Shown here piece after piece: positions 1 to 7,809 of a stretch of 64,000 nucleotides of DNA. Both the position numbers and the translations under genes were made by a program. The stretch's first letter is position 1, and the number at the start of each line of letters is the position of its first letter. The DNA is from Amycolatopsis xylanica. Lineage in GTDB: Bacteria > Actinomycetota > Actinomycetes > Mycobacteriales > Pseudonocardiaceae. Location: positions 496,001-560,000 of the forward strand of contig NZ_FNON01000004.1 of NCBI RefSeq assembly GCF_900107045.1, read 5' to 3'. Below the pieces are notes generated by a model. It searched no databases and had not been told where the DNA came from. It worked only from the letters and a program-made list of their open reading frames with translations.

Positions 1-295
1 CGACCCCGCGTTCGCCGCGCTCGGTGACGCCAAGTTCGCCGAGCTGGCAGGCAAGCCGGACCAGCTCGCCCCGATCCTGCAGTACCACGTCGTCGGCAAG
101 CGTTACGACGCCAAGGGCCTGGCCGCGGCCGGTTCCCTGACCTCGCTCGACACCAAGGCCGGCACGCTGAAGATCGAGGGCAGCGGCGACAACCTGACCG
201 TCAACGGCGCGAAGATCCTGTGCGGCAACATCCCCACGAAGAACGCGACCGTCTTCGTGATCGACAAGGTCCTCACCCCCGGCACCAACAAGTAA
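1..295 (+). CDS. Fasciclin (FAS1) domain protein, 3' end only
   Basis: The frame is open from the window edge (first whole codon at base 2) to a TAA at 293-295, so about 97 C-terminal residues are visible. They read as the second half of a FAS1/BIgH3 domain: a conserved-type 'YHVV' box about 28 residues in, then alternating beta segments ending in 'ATVFVIDKVLTP', the usual closing strand of the fold. FAS1 proteins of actinobacteria are typically secreted or lipid-anchored adhesion proteins; the signal peptide and start lie outside the window. The gene is followed at 318 by a strong hairpin that could end its transcript. Family call is fairly sure; the role is not. Confidence 0.8.
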   Translation, partial: DPAFAALGDAKFAELAGKPDQLAPILQYHVVGKRYDAKGLAAAGSLTSLDTKAGTLKIEGSGDNLTVNGAKILCGNIPTKNATVFVIDKVLTPGTNK

Positions 296-317
296 GTTCG
301 GCCGGTTCGGCTTAGCC

Positions 318-364
318 GCGAGTGGTGACTTTGCTGCGTTGGCTGCAGCAGAGTCACCACTCGC
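318..364. repeat. Family B palindrome, copy 1 (possible terminator)
   Basis: Perfect 13-nt arms GCGAGTGGTGACT (318-330) and its complement (352-364) enclose the core 'TGCTGCGTTGGC'. The same GCTGCGT core with variable outer arms recurs at 5098, 49591, 56029 and 63067. Here it lies 22 bp after the fasciclin stop codon, as a terminator would, but it has no T tract. Confidence 0.75.
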
Positions 365-388
365 TCTCGTTTCTCTTACCTGCGCGGG

Positions 389-450
389 GGGTCGTGAGGG
401 TTGCGGGGGGTTCTCTTTGCGCGCAAGGCTAAATGTGGTGTGTCTGCGCG
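389..450 (+). repeat. Composite repeat: half of a family A hairpin plus tail, copy 1
   Basis: The segment starts with the family A outer arm GTCGTGAG, continues to 'GGTTCTCTTTGCG' and then a tail ending AATGTGGTGTG. Related copies lie at 785-842 (minus), 55957-56012 (minus) and 62911-62970 (plus). In each, the left half of the family A palindrome is joined to a tail containing (A/G)CGTGGYGYG instead of to its own second arm. Alignment was by eye and is imperfect. Confidence 0.5.
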
Positions 451-455
451 TCTGG

Positions 456-532
456 GTGAGGGCCTCCCCCACCCAGTTCGATTTGGTGAGGGCCTCCCCC
501 ACCCAGTCCGGCTGGGTGAGGGCCTCCCTCAC
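456..532. repeat. Family D palindrome cluster, 3 units
   Basis: Three 17-bp near-palindromes of the form GTGAGGGCCTCCCYCAC start at 456, 486 and 516, exactly 30 bp apart. The first two carry CCCCCAC on the right, one change from perfect symmetry. The same element occurs nine times at 55695-55947 with the same period. Confidence 0.8.
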
Positions 533-563
533 CAAATCGGGCGCGCGCAAGGGGCCTGCGTGG

Positions 564-613
564 GTGGGTCGTGAGTGTTCCGGCCGGTTCTAACCGGCCG
601 GAACACTCACGAC
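564..613. repeat. Family A long palindrome, copy 1
   Basis: Perfect 24-nt arms 564-587 and 590-613 are separated by CT; the outer end is GGGTCGTGAGTGTTCC and the centre GGTTCTAACC. Further copies are at 4949, 5221, 41099, 55611, 56177 and, split by an insertion, 63132/63506. Length and symmetry fit a rho-independent-type or REP-like hairpin. The rest of 296-903 holds no gene I can support. Confidence 0.85.
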
Positions 614-784
614 CCCCAGCCCACAAGTCAAGCCGGTTGACTGTGGGGGATTTGCGGCGTTGAACGACCCATTTCCTACTCAGTCAACCGGCCTGACCTT
701 CCCCGCAGGTGGCTAGCCGCGGCGAACGGAAGAATCTGGCCGCACAACGTCCAGATTCGTCCACTCGCGAACATCAACTCGCCA

Positions 785-842
785 CCAGACCACGCCACGT
801 CTGACTTTCCAGCCAAAGAGAACCGACCGGAACGCTCACGAC
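785..842 (-). repeat. Composite repeat, copy 2
   Basis: Read on the minus strand this begins GGGGTCGTGAGCGTTCC, passes through GGTTCTCTTTGGC and ends with GGAAAGTCAGACGTGGCG. It resembles 389-450 and 62911-62970: a family A left arm fused to a different tail. Confidence 0.5.
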
Positions 843-903
843 CCCAGCAACCCATCGAACTCGGCCAAGCCCACACCGGCCAGCCCACCACACGCCATCC
901 TCG

Positions 904-1875
904 CTACCCGGACGCGACAGTCACGAACCCCGTGTGACGGTGGTGCGTAGCGATCAGCTGCTCGACGAAGACGGCCTGCTCCAGCACCTGCGCACGCAGG
1001 TCGATGTCGTGCGGCAGCCAAGGAATCCGCCGCAGCGCGACCGCGCCGAGCGCGGCCAGCGCGACCCGGCAGGCCGCGTCGGCGCCACGAGCCGTCCGCG
1101 GCGCTTGGTAAAGGCAGTACGCGCCGAGCGCCCAGAGCCTGCTCGCGGTATCGATGTCGCTGTCCGCCGCGGCGTTCAACGCGTCCGCGAGCGCGGAGGC
1201 CGCCGCCTCGTTGATCGCCTCGGAGTCGGCGGGCGGGGCGCTGACCGCGTACATCGCATTGCCGCCGGTCTCGGCTTTCCCTGTCTCGCCGCGTAACGCC
1301 GCGCTGCGGCTGACCAGGTCCGCCACGTCCGCGGCGGCCGCGCGGCGGAGCAGCGCACCTCCGGCGATGATGGCTCCATTGTGGAGGGTGAGCTGGTTGC
1401 GCAAGGTGTCACGGCAGGATTCCGCCTCCGCGAACCGGGTGGCGGCGTAGCGGCCGAACAGGCCGAGTGTGTGGTAGGCCGGGGTGGCGAGGCCGCCAAA
1501 GTAGGTGCCGGTCGGCTCGTGCCAGATGGCGCCTTCCCTGGCTTTGCCGACGTGGCCGATGCGCCGGTACCTGGCCGTGGTCAACGGCAGGCGGTACCGC
1601 GGGAGCCCGGTCTCCCCCGATTGCTCGGCGACCCGGTAGCGCCACGCGGTCGCGGCGTTCAGCGCGCCTTCGATCAGGCACGGGGTGGCGGGCGCGGGGG
1701 CGCCCAGGATCATGGCGGCGATGGTCCGCGCGGCGGCGGCCTGGTAGCGGGCGAACTCGCGGATTCCCGCCACCGCAACGGGATCGTTGGTGCGGATCGC
1801 GGTGGCGGGCGCCGGGAACACCGACGCGGTGATCCCCGCCGCGGACGGGATGGCCACGGCATGCGGATGAGCCAT
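904..1875 (-). CDS. Unrecognised alanine-rich protein (323 aa)
   Basis: This is the longest plausible frame between 870 and 2180 and has an ordinary amino-acid mix, while overlapping plus-strand frames are Arg-rich shadows. I recognise no family. The protein is about one fifth Ala, has no signal peptide and no clear membrane segment. Its middle (residues about 120-165) holds an aromatic stretch with 'GTYFGGLATPAYHTLGLFGR', and its C-terminal third is mostly predicted helix. The ATG at 1875 is preceded on the minus strand by AGGA at about 10 nt. It stands alone, divergent from the GNAT gene at 2184. It could be a scaffold or an orphan helical protein; no function can be assigned. Confidence 0.55.
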   Translation of the reverse strand: MAHPHAVAIPSAAGITASVFPAPATAIRTNDPVAVAGIREFARYQAAAARTIAAMILGAPAPATPCLIEGALNAATAWRYRVAEQSGETGLPRYRLPLTTARYRRIGHVGKAREGAIWHEPTGTYFGGLATPAYHTLGLFGRYAATRFAEAESCRDTLRNQLTLHNGAIIAGGALLRRAAAADVADLVSRSAALRGETGKAETGGNAMYAVSAPPADSEAINEAAASALADALNAAADSDIDTASRLWALGAYCLYQAPRTARGADAACRVALAALGAVALRRIPWLPHDIDLRAQVLEQAVFVEQLIATHHRHTGFVTVASG

Positions 1876-2183
1876 GGCAAGATCCTGCTTTCAGGTTGGG
1901 CGTTTCACGGTGGACGAGGTCCGGAATGGTGCGGTGTGGTGTTTTCTGGCGACTCTCGTCCTCATCACGAACGCGCGCATTTCACCCTAACCGCCCAGTG
2001 CGACAGGAACGTTCCATGATCACCTGTCGTCATCCGAATAGGTGACCAAAAATTCGCCCTGTGCGTTTTTTGTGCGGGTTTTGTGTGTGCTCTTTCGGCG
2101 GTTTTTCAATTCTGCTGGAAAATCCGGTTTCGCCGTGGCCCGGTCTCCGGCACAGTAGGCACGCCACCGACGAAGGGAAAGCC
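1876..2183. other. Divergent intergenic region, lower GC
   Basis: These 308 bp separate two divergent genes and should hold both promoters. The right half (2040-2120) is T-rich on the plus strand (runs such as GTTTTTTG and GGTTTTTC), unlike the GC-rich surroundings. A 10-bp palindrome GGAACGTTCC lies at 2006-2015. I could not fix a convincing -35/-10 pair. Confidence 0.4.
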
Positions 2184-2996
2184 GTGCCGCTGTTCTGCGA
2201 CATCGCGCTCGCCGAGCGCATCGAGCGAGCCGAGGCCCGGCTCATGGCCGAAGCCTGCGAGGCCGCTCACCGGCGACGGGGCGACGGGCGCGGCTTCGTG
2301 CTGCCGGTCGCCGGCGGCAGTGCGAGCTTCGCCGAGCCGGACTCGCCGTTCAACAAGGTCGCGGGGCTCGGCTTCGGCGGCGTCCCCGTGCTCGACGAGG
2401 TCGAGGCCGCGTTCGCCGAGCACGGCTCCCCCGTCCAGGTCGAACTCTCCCAGCTCGCCGATCCGGCCGTCGGCGAGCAGCTGACCACGCACGGGTACCG
2501 GCTCGTCTCGTTCGAGAACGTCCTCGGTCTCGCGCTCGGCCCGCCACGCGACCGCGTCACCCCGGACGGCGTCGAGGTCCGGCGAACCGACGATGTCGGA
2601 CTGTGGCTGGCGGTCGTCGCCGACAGTTTCGCCGAGGCCGACAGCCAAGGCGTCGCCTCCCATGAGGCCTTCCCACGCGAGACCATCGAGAACGCCATGC
2701 GCGACTTCGCGGCCGTCGGGGTCCGGCGCTACCTCGCGCTCCGGAACGGCCAAGTGGCCGGCGGCGGCGGATTCCGGGTCACCGACGGGATCGCGCAGCT
2801 GACCGGGGCGGCGACCCTGCCAGCCCATCGGCGGCACGGCGTGCAGACCGCGTTGCTTTCGACCAGGCTCGCCGACGCCGAGGGCTGCGATCTCGCCGTC
2901 GTCACCACTCAGCCGGGCTCGAAGTCGCAGGAGAACGTGCAGCGCCAAGGGTTCGATCTGCTCTACACCCGCGCGATCCTCATCAAGGACGTCTAG
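2184..2996 (+). CDS. GNAT-family N-acetyltransferase
   Basis: The protein has 270 residues from the GTG at 2184, chosen because GAAGGGA lies 6-12 nt upstream; an in-frame ATG at 2061 has no ribosome site and adds an atypical leader. The N-terminal part ('FCDIALAERIERAEA', then a Gly-rich region) is typical of actinobacterial two-part GNAT proteins. The C-terminal half (about 120-270) carries the acetyl-CoA core, with 'ATLPAHRRHGVQTALL' as the R/Q-x-x-G-x-G/A pyrophosphate loop. The acceptor is unknown. Its TAG and the stop of the convergent LysR gene share the tetranucleotide CTAG at 2993-2996. Confidence 0.8.
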   Translation: MPLFCDIALAERIERAEARLMAEACEAAHRRRGDGRGFVLPVAGGSASFAEPDSPFNKVAGLGFGGVPVLDEVEAAFAEHGSPVQVELSQLADPAVGEQLTTHGYRLVSFENVLGLALGPPRDRVTPDGVEVRRTDDVGLWLAVVADSFAEADSQGVASHEAFPRETIENAMRDFAAVGVRRYLALRNGQVAGGGGFRVTDGIAQLTGAATLPAHRRHGVQTALLSTRLADAEGCDLAVVTTQPGSKSQENVQRQGFDLLYTRAILIKDV

Positions 2997-3883
2997 TCGG
3001 CCAGCACGGCGCGGACGCGCTCGCGGAGCCAGCGGTGGGCTCGGTCGGCGTCGTTGCGGGGGTGCCAGGCCATGCCGACGACGATCGGCGGGAGGTCGAG
3101 CGGGATCTCGATCGTGCGCAGGCCGAGCGCCTCGACCCAGTCCGCGCCGATCCGGCACGCGGCGAGGCAGACGACGTCGGTGTCGCGGGCCAGGAACATC
3201 GAGGCCGAGTAGGTGGGGACCACCGCGACCACGCGCCTGGTCAGGCCGAGATCGTCGAGACGGTCGTCGATGGGACCACGGGTGCGGCCGCGGCGGGACA
3301 CCACGACGTGGTCGGCGTCGGCGAAGCGGCGGGCGGTGACCTTGCCTTTCGCCAGCGGGTGCGACGCGCGCACGACGCCGGTCATCGTCGAAGTGCTCAG
3401 CGTTTCGGTCAAGATCTCGGGGTCGACGTGATCGATGACGCCGAGTTCGAGGTCGATCGCGCCCTCGCGCAAGGCCGGTGTGTCCTCCATGGACTCCGGA
3501 CGGAACCGCAACGTGATACCCGGCGCATGGCGGCGGATGTCGCTGAGCAGCGGGGCAGCGACCATGGACAGCAAAGCGTCGCTGGTCTGGATGGCGAACG
3601 AGCGTTCCACTGTGGACGGATCAAGATCCTGCGGTGGCGCGAAAACCGCCCGCGCGCGTTCGACGAGAGCGCGTACCTCGGGCCGCAGCTCCTGCGCCCG
3701 CGGCGTCGGCACGAGCGTCCGGCCCGCGCGTACCAGCAGCGGATCGTCGAGCACGCGGCGAAGCCTGGCCAGCGTCCGGCTCATCGCGGGCGCCGAAGTG
3801 TGCAGCGCGTCGGCCGCCGCGGTGACGCTGTTCTCGCGCAGCAACGCGTCCAGCGCGACGACCAGGTTCATGTCCAGCTCCAT
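2993..3883 (-). CDS. LysR-type transcriptional regulator
   Basis: Counted from the start at 3883 ('MELDMNLVVALD') the protein is 296 aa, normal for LysR regulators. Residues about 1-60 form the winged helix-turn-helix, with the recognition region 'TAAADALHTSAPAMSRTLAR'; residues about 85-290 form the two-lobed effector-binding domain. A start five codons upstream (GTG at 3896-3898) would lie inside a large palindrome and is less likely. The gene is divergent from the propeller gene at 3965, the usual arrangement for a LysR regulator and its target, and the shared gap holds a candidate operator. The effector is unknown. Confidence 0.9.
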   Translation of the reverse strand: MELDMNLVVALDALLRENSVTAAADALHTSAPAMSRTLARLRRVLDDPLLVRAGRTLVPTPRAQELRPEVRALVERARAVFAPPQDLDPSTVERSFAIQTSDALLSMVAAPLLSDIRRHAPGITLRFRPESMEDTPALREGAIDLELGVIDHVDPEILTETLSTSTMTGVVRASHPLAKGKVTARRFADADHVVVSRRGRTRGPIDDRLDDLGLTRRVVAVVPTYSASMFLARDTDVVCLAACRIGADWVEALGLRTIEIPLDLPPIVVGMAWHPRNDADRAHRWLRERVRAVLAD

Positions 3884-3889
3884 GTCGCC

Positions 3890-3939
3890 GATTATCACAG
3901 GTGCAACTACTCATTGACAACGTTGCACTGGTGATAATC
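3890..3939. promoter_or_regulatory. 50-bp interrupted palindrome between LysR and its divergent neighbour
   Basis: GATTATCAC-AG-GTGCAAC (3890-3907) is mirrored by GTTGCAC-TG-GTGATAATC (3922-3939): 16 of 18 arm positions pair around a 14-bp centre. On the minus strand TTGTCA and GATAAT are 18 bp apart inside it, a good promoter for the LysR gene. On the plus strand TTGACA (3914-3919) and GATAAT (3933-3938) are only 13 bp apart, too close for a standard promoter. It is the obvious candidate LysR binding site. Confidence 0.7.
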
Positions 3940-3964
3940 CGGGATCGCTCCTAGCTTCGAAGAC

Positions 3965-4945
3965 ATGACAACACTCGCCATTGCCTGCCAGCGCGACGCG
4001 ACCCTCGTCTTCCTCGACACCGAAACCGGAGAACGCCTTGAGACGCTCGACATCGCACCCGAGCCGCACGAAGCCTGCTTCGACGCCGAGCGCGGGCTCA
4101 TCTACGTCAGCCACACGTACAAGTCGGGCTGGTACTTCCAGAACTCCGGCCGCGCCAGCCTGATCAGCGTGATCGACGCCGAAACCCGCAAGGTGATCGA
4201 CGTCATCGACATCGCGCCCGACCACGGCCCCCACGACCTCCAGTGGGACGCGGCCACCGACAACCTCTACGTCGCCGTCGAGTCCGGCGAAGGCCGCACC
4301 GGCGCGATCCTCATGATCGACCCGGCCACCCGCAAGATCCTCGACCGCATTCCGGTCGACGCCCACGGCCCGCACTGGTTCGCGATCACCCCGGACAGCG
4401 CCAAGCTCTACACGGCCAACAAGGAGACCCCGTTCGTCTCGGTGGTCGACCTCGTCGGGGGCACGATGACCGCCCGCGTCGAGGTCCCGAGCACCGAAGG
4501 CATCGCGGCGCTGGACGACCGGGTCATCGTCGCGGGCCCGGTCTTCAGCGGCGCGGACCGCACCGAGGCGAACGGCCTGTTCGTGATCGACACGGCCAAG
4601 GACGTGGTGACCCGGTTCGTCGAGACCGAGGAGCCGGTCACGGCCGTGCACGCGACCGCGTCCGGCAGGCTCCTGGTCTCCGAGGTGCCCGCCTCGGCGG
4701 GACCGGAGGGGCTCGTCATGCGTGACGGGATGCTGCGGATCTACGACTCCGGCTCACTCGAACTGCTGAAGCGGCTTCCGATCGGGGCGGGTGCGCTGAG
4801 CATCCGGTCGACGGCGGATGGCGCGCTCGCCTTCGTCGCGAACTCGGGTTCGGGGACCGTCACGGTGATCGACGTCAACGGCCTGTCCGTGCTCAACACC
4901 TTCGCGGCCGACGGCGGCGCCCACGGCATGGCCGTCGTGGCCTAA
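3965..4945 (+). CDS. YncE/lactonase-like beta-propeller protein
   Basis: The 326-residue protein consists of repeated 40-50 residue blades with 'LISVIDAETRKVIDVIDI', 'ILMIDPATRKILDRI', 'VSVVDL', 'LFVIDTAKDVV' and 'VTVIDVNGLSVLN' strands. This is the seven-bladed YVTN/YncE type. There is no signal peptide or membrane segment, so it is probably cytoplasmic, unlike secreted YncE. Propellers of this type bind ligands or have lactonase-like activity; no catalytic residues can be named here. It is divergent from a LysR regulator across a palindrome, so its transcription is probably controlled by that regulator. A family A hairpin starts 3 bp after the stop. Confidence 0.75.
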   Translation: MTTLAIACQRDATLVFLDTETGERLETLDIAPEPHEACFDAERGLIYVSHTYKSGWYFQNSGRASLISVIDAETRKVIDVIDIAPDHGPHDLQWDAATDNLYVAVESGEGRTGAILMIDPATRKILDRIPVDAHGPHWFAITPDSAKLYTANKETPFVSVVDLVGGTMTARVEVPSTEGIAALDDRVIVAGPVFSGADRTEANGLFVIDTAKDVVTRFVETEEPVTAVHATASGRLLVSEVPASAGPEGLVMRDGMLRIYDSGSLELLKRLPIGAGALSIRSTADGALAFVANSGSGTVTVIDVNGLSVLNTFAADGGAHGMAVVA

Positions 4946-4948
4946 AGG

Positions 4949-4996
4949 GGTCGTGAGTGTTCCGGCCGGTTAGAACCGGCCGGAACACTCACGACC
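4949..4996. repeat. Family A long palindrome, copy 2 (likely terminator)
   Basis: Perfect 23-nt arms (4949-4971 and 4974-4996) flank AG. The palindrome begins 3 bp after the TAA of the propeller gene, the position expected of a transcription terminator. Confidence 0.85.
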
Positions 4997-5097
4997 TCAG
5001 TCTGGGTGCCGCGCGGGAAACGCAAACTCGCGTGCGCAGTGGGCAAAAATCCGTATGCGACAGGCAAACATGTGTACGGGAAGGGCAAAGGTGCTGT

Positions 5098-5144
5098 GCG
5101 AGTGGTAACTCCGCTGCGTCTAACGGAGCAGAGGTACCACTCGC
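5098..5144. repeat. Family B palindrome, copy 2
   Basis: Arms GCGAGTGGTA (5098-5107) and TACCACTCGC (5135-5144) enclose the conserved core GCTGCGTCTAACGGAGCAG. It lies in the 335-bp gap 4946-5280, which otherwise holds two family A hairpins and no gene. Confidence 0.75.
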
Positions 5145-5220
5145 GCAGGCTTTCACGCTTGACCTACTGCGTTGGGTTCGGCAGGGGAACGCCTCGCCCG
5201 CGACTGCCACCGGAGACCAG

Positions 5221-5270
5221 GGGTCGTGAGTGTTTTGGCCGGTTAGAACCGGCCGGAACACTCACGACCC
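5221..5270. repeat. Family A long palindrome, copy 3 (likely terminator)
   Basis: Arms 5221-5244 and 5247-5270 flank AG. The left arm reads GTGTTTTGGCC where other copies read GTGTTCCGGCC; opposite the unchanged right arm these become G-U pairs in RNA, so the stem would survive. It lies 10 bp from the minus-strand stop at 5281 and probably ends the ABC operon. Confidence 0.8.
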
Positions 5271-5280
5271 CGATGGCGGG

Positions 5281-7809
5281 CTACTCCTTGATGCCGATCG
5301 CTTCGACGGGCTTGAGGCGGAGGGCGAGGCGGGCCGGGATTTCGGTGGCGGCCAAGCCCAGGACCGTCACGATGCCGATCAGTCCGAAGTAGAGCGCCGG
5401 TGGGACGTAAGGCATCGGGGAGCCGCTGAGCGCGATGCTGATCGGGACCAGCGTCGCGGCCGCCACCGCGGAGCCTAGGATGATCGACGAGACCACCACC
5501 AGCGCGCTTTCCCAGCGGGTCGTGCGGAGGACCTGCTTGCGGGTGGCGCCGACCAGGCGGAGCAGCGCGAACTCGCGGCGGCGGGCGCCGGTGGCCATGA
5601 CCAGCGTGTTGACCACGGCGATGCCGGTGTAGAGCATGATGATCCCGACCACCAGCAGGTTGATCCACATGTTGGCGCGCAAGGCACCGGTCCGCGCTGC
5701 CTCGACCGACGCGCCGTCGGCGACCACGAGATCCGGGAACTGAGCCTTCAGGACCGGCAGCGCCGAGGCGTCGGCCTTGATCAGCACCTGGTCGTCACGC
5801 TGGCTGTTCGTGTGACCGGCCACCAAAGCCCGGTCGACCACGATCTTGCCCAGCCCTTGCTCACGCTCGAAGATGCTGACCACCCGCACCTCCACCAGCG
5901 TGGCGTCGCCCAGGCGCAGCTTGACCGAGCCGCCCAGCGACACGTCCAAAGAGGACGCGGTCGCCGCGGACACCGCGATGTCGTTGCCGCGCACCTTCGT
6001 CAGGTCGCCCTGGGACGGCCGCAGGTCCAGGGTCTTCCCGAGGTCACCCGGGCTGACCACCATCGTGTCGATCGCGTCGTTCATCGACTCGGTGCCCGGG
6101 GGAAGCTCCTCCTTCAGCTGGGTCTGGCGCAGTGACGTGACCGACGAAACGCCAGGGACAGCGGCGATCTCGGCCGGGACCGAGGCCGGGATGCCTTGGG
6201 GCGCGGTCAAAACGTAGTCCGCCGTGATGCTCGTCTTGCCGCTCTCCTCGGCCACCCGGACCTGCGTGGTCTGGACGAACATCGCCACACAGCCGAAGCC
6301 GATCGCCAGCACCAGCGGCACGATCGAACCCGCCAGCCTGCCCACGTTGGTGGTGCTGTTCGCACTCGCCAGGTAGCCGCCGACCCGGTAGCGGCGCATC
6401 AGCGGCGCCGCGAGGAAGGCGATCACCTTGGCCACGACCGGCCCGAGCACGGCGATCGCGATGATCAACAGGATCGCCACGCCGCTGGCGGCGCCCGCCG
6501 CCGCGACCCCGCTCAGGAACGCGGATGCGATCAGCAGCGCGACACTGCCCGCCGCCAGTACCAAGCCGGTGAAGAGCCTGCCCTTGCCGATCAGGGTGCG
6601 CCCGGTGGCGGCGTCGCCGAGTGCCTCGGTCGGACGGATCTTGGCCGCGCGGCGGACCGCGCTCAGGCCGGCGAGCACCGCCGCGACGACGAGGGCCGAG
6701 ACCACGGCCACCGCCGGAAGCGGGCCGTTGACCAGCTCGACCTCACGAGGCACCATGCCGAAGCCCTGGAACATCTCCAGCAGCCACTTGCCGACCGGGA
6801 ACCCGGGCAGGCAGCCCACCACCGCGGCGAGCAGGCCGAGCACGAAGGCCTCGCCGCTGACCATCTGGCGGAGCTGGCGCGGCGTGGTGCCGATCGCGCG
6901 GAGCAGCGCCATCTCGCGCTGGCGTTGCTGGACCGAAAGCGCGAGCGTGCTGGAGACCACGAAGACCGCGATCATCAGCGCGATGCCGCCGAACGACCCC
7001 GCGAGAGCCAGCAGCAGCGCCAGCGCGTTGCCGTCGTCGATGAACTCGCCCGCGCCGCGGTCGGTGCCGGTGCGGACCTCGAAACCATGTGCCGGCAACG
7101 CTTTCTCGAGGGACTCCTGGAGCGCGTCCACCGAAGTGCCCGGCTTGGCGAGCACGCCGAACGCGTCCACCCGGCCGCCGGTCGCGGCCAGTTCCGTGGC
7201 ACGGTCCGGGGTGAAGAACACCGTGGCCTGCTTGGCGAACTCGCCGCCGGACGGCTCGGCCACACCGGAGACCCGATACGGCGCCGGGGCGTCGTTGACC
7301 TGGACGTCGACGGTGTCGCCGACCTTCAGCCCCGCACGCTGGCCGACCACGATCTCGTTGGGACGCTGCGGAGCCTTGCCCGATTTCAGCTCGAACGGCG
7401 TGAGCTGCGCGCTGTCCCAGCCGTGCCCGAGCACCGGGGCGCCCGGCGTCTGCTTGCCCAGGGTCACGGGGAACGACACGTCCGGCACGACCGCGCGGAC
7501 GCCGGGCACGGCCGCGAGCTTCGCGGCGAGCGCCGGGTCGAGGCGGATGCGTTCCTTCAGCTGATCCGGCGAGTCGGGGGTGTCGGGTTCGAAGCGGTCC
7601 TTCTTCGGCTTCTCGGTGTGGAAGGACTGGTCGGCGGTGACGACCACCTCGGTGCCGCGGTAGCGCTCGGTCGGCACACCGCCGGCGATGCCGGTCTGCA
7701 GCAGCAGGCCGCACGCGGTGATCAGGGTGGACGCGACCAGCAAGGTCAGGAAGGCCGCGGCGAACGCGCCCTTGCGCGCCCGCAGTGTCTTCATCGCGAG
7801 GCTCAGCAT
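5281..7809 (-). CDS. ABC exporter permease, FtsX/MacB type, duplicated
   Basis: The 842-residue protein has an N-terminal membrane helix (about 15-37), a periplasm-facing domain (about 45-255), a first FtsX module with helices about 265-405 carrying 'QRQREMALLRAIGTT', a middle pair of helices (about 420-490), a second extracellular domain, and a second FtsX module (about 715-835) with 'ARRREFALLRLVGATRKQV'. This double FtsX layout is common in actinobacterial lipoprotein/antibiotic-type exporters. The start overlaps the upstream ATPase stop by 7 bp, so the two are translationally coupled and form one transporter. Substrate unknown; such pairs often export peptides, lipids or cell-envelope-active compounds. 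Confidence 0.9.
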   Translation of the reverse strand: MLSLAMKTLRARKGAFAAAFLTLLVASTLITACGLLLQTGIAGGVPTERYRGTEVVVTADQSFHTEKPKKDRFEPDTPDSPDQLKERIRLDPALAAKLAAVPGVRAVVPDVSFPVTLGKQTPGAPVLGHGWDSAQLTPFELKSGKAPQRPNEIVVGQRAGLKVGDTVDVQVNDAPAPYRVSGVAEPSGGEFAKQATVFFTPDRATELAATGGRVDAFGVLAKPGTSVDALQESLEKALPAHGFEVRTGTDRGAGEFIDDGNALALLLALAGSFGGIALMIAVFVVSSTLALSVQQRQREMALLRAIGTTPRQLRQMVSGEAFVLGLLAAVVGCLPGFPVGKWLLEMFQGFGMVPREVELVNGPLPAVAVVSALVVAAVLAGLSAVRRAAKIRPTEALGDAATGRTLIGKGRLFTGLVLAAGSVALLIASAFLSGVAAAGAASGVAILLIIAIAVLGPVVAKVIAFLAAPLMRRYRVGGYLASANSTTNVGRLAGSIVPLVLAIGFGCVAMFVQTTQVRVAEESGKTSITADYVLTAPQGIPASVPAEIAAVPGVSSVTSLRQTQLKEELPPGTESMNDAIDTMVVSPGDLGKTLDLRPSQGDLTKVRGNDIAVSAATASSLDVSLGGSVKLRLGDATLVEVRVVSIFEREQGLGKIVVDRALVAGHTNSQRDDQVLIKADASALPVLKAQFPDLVVADGASVEAARTGALRANMWINLLVVGIIMLYTGIAVVNTLVMATGARRREFALLRLVGATRKQVLRTTRWESALVVVSSIILGSAVAAATLVPISIALSGSPMPYVPPALYFGLIGIVTVLGLAATEIPARLALRLKPVEAIGIKE

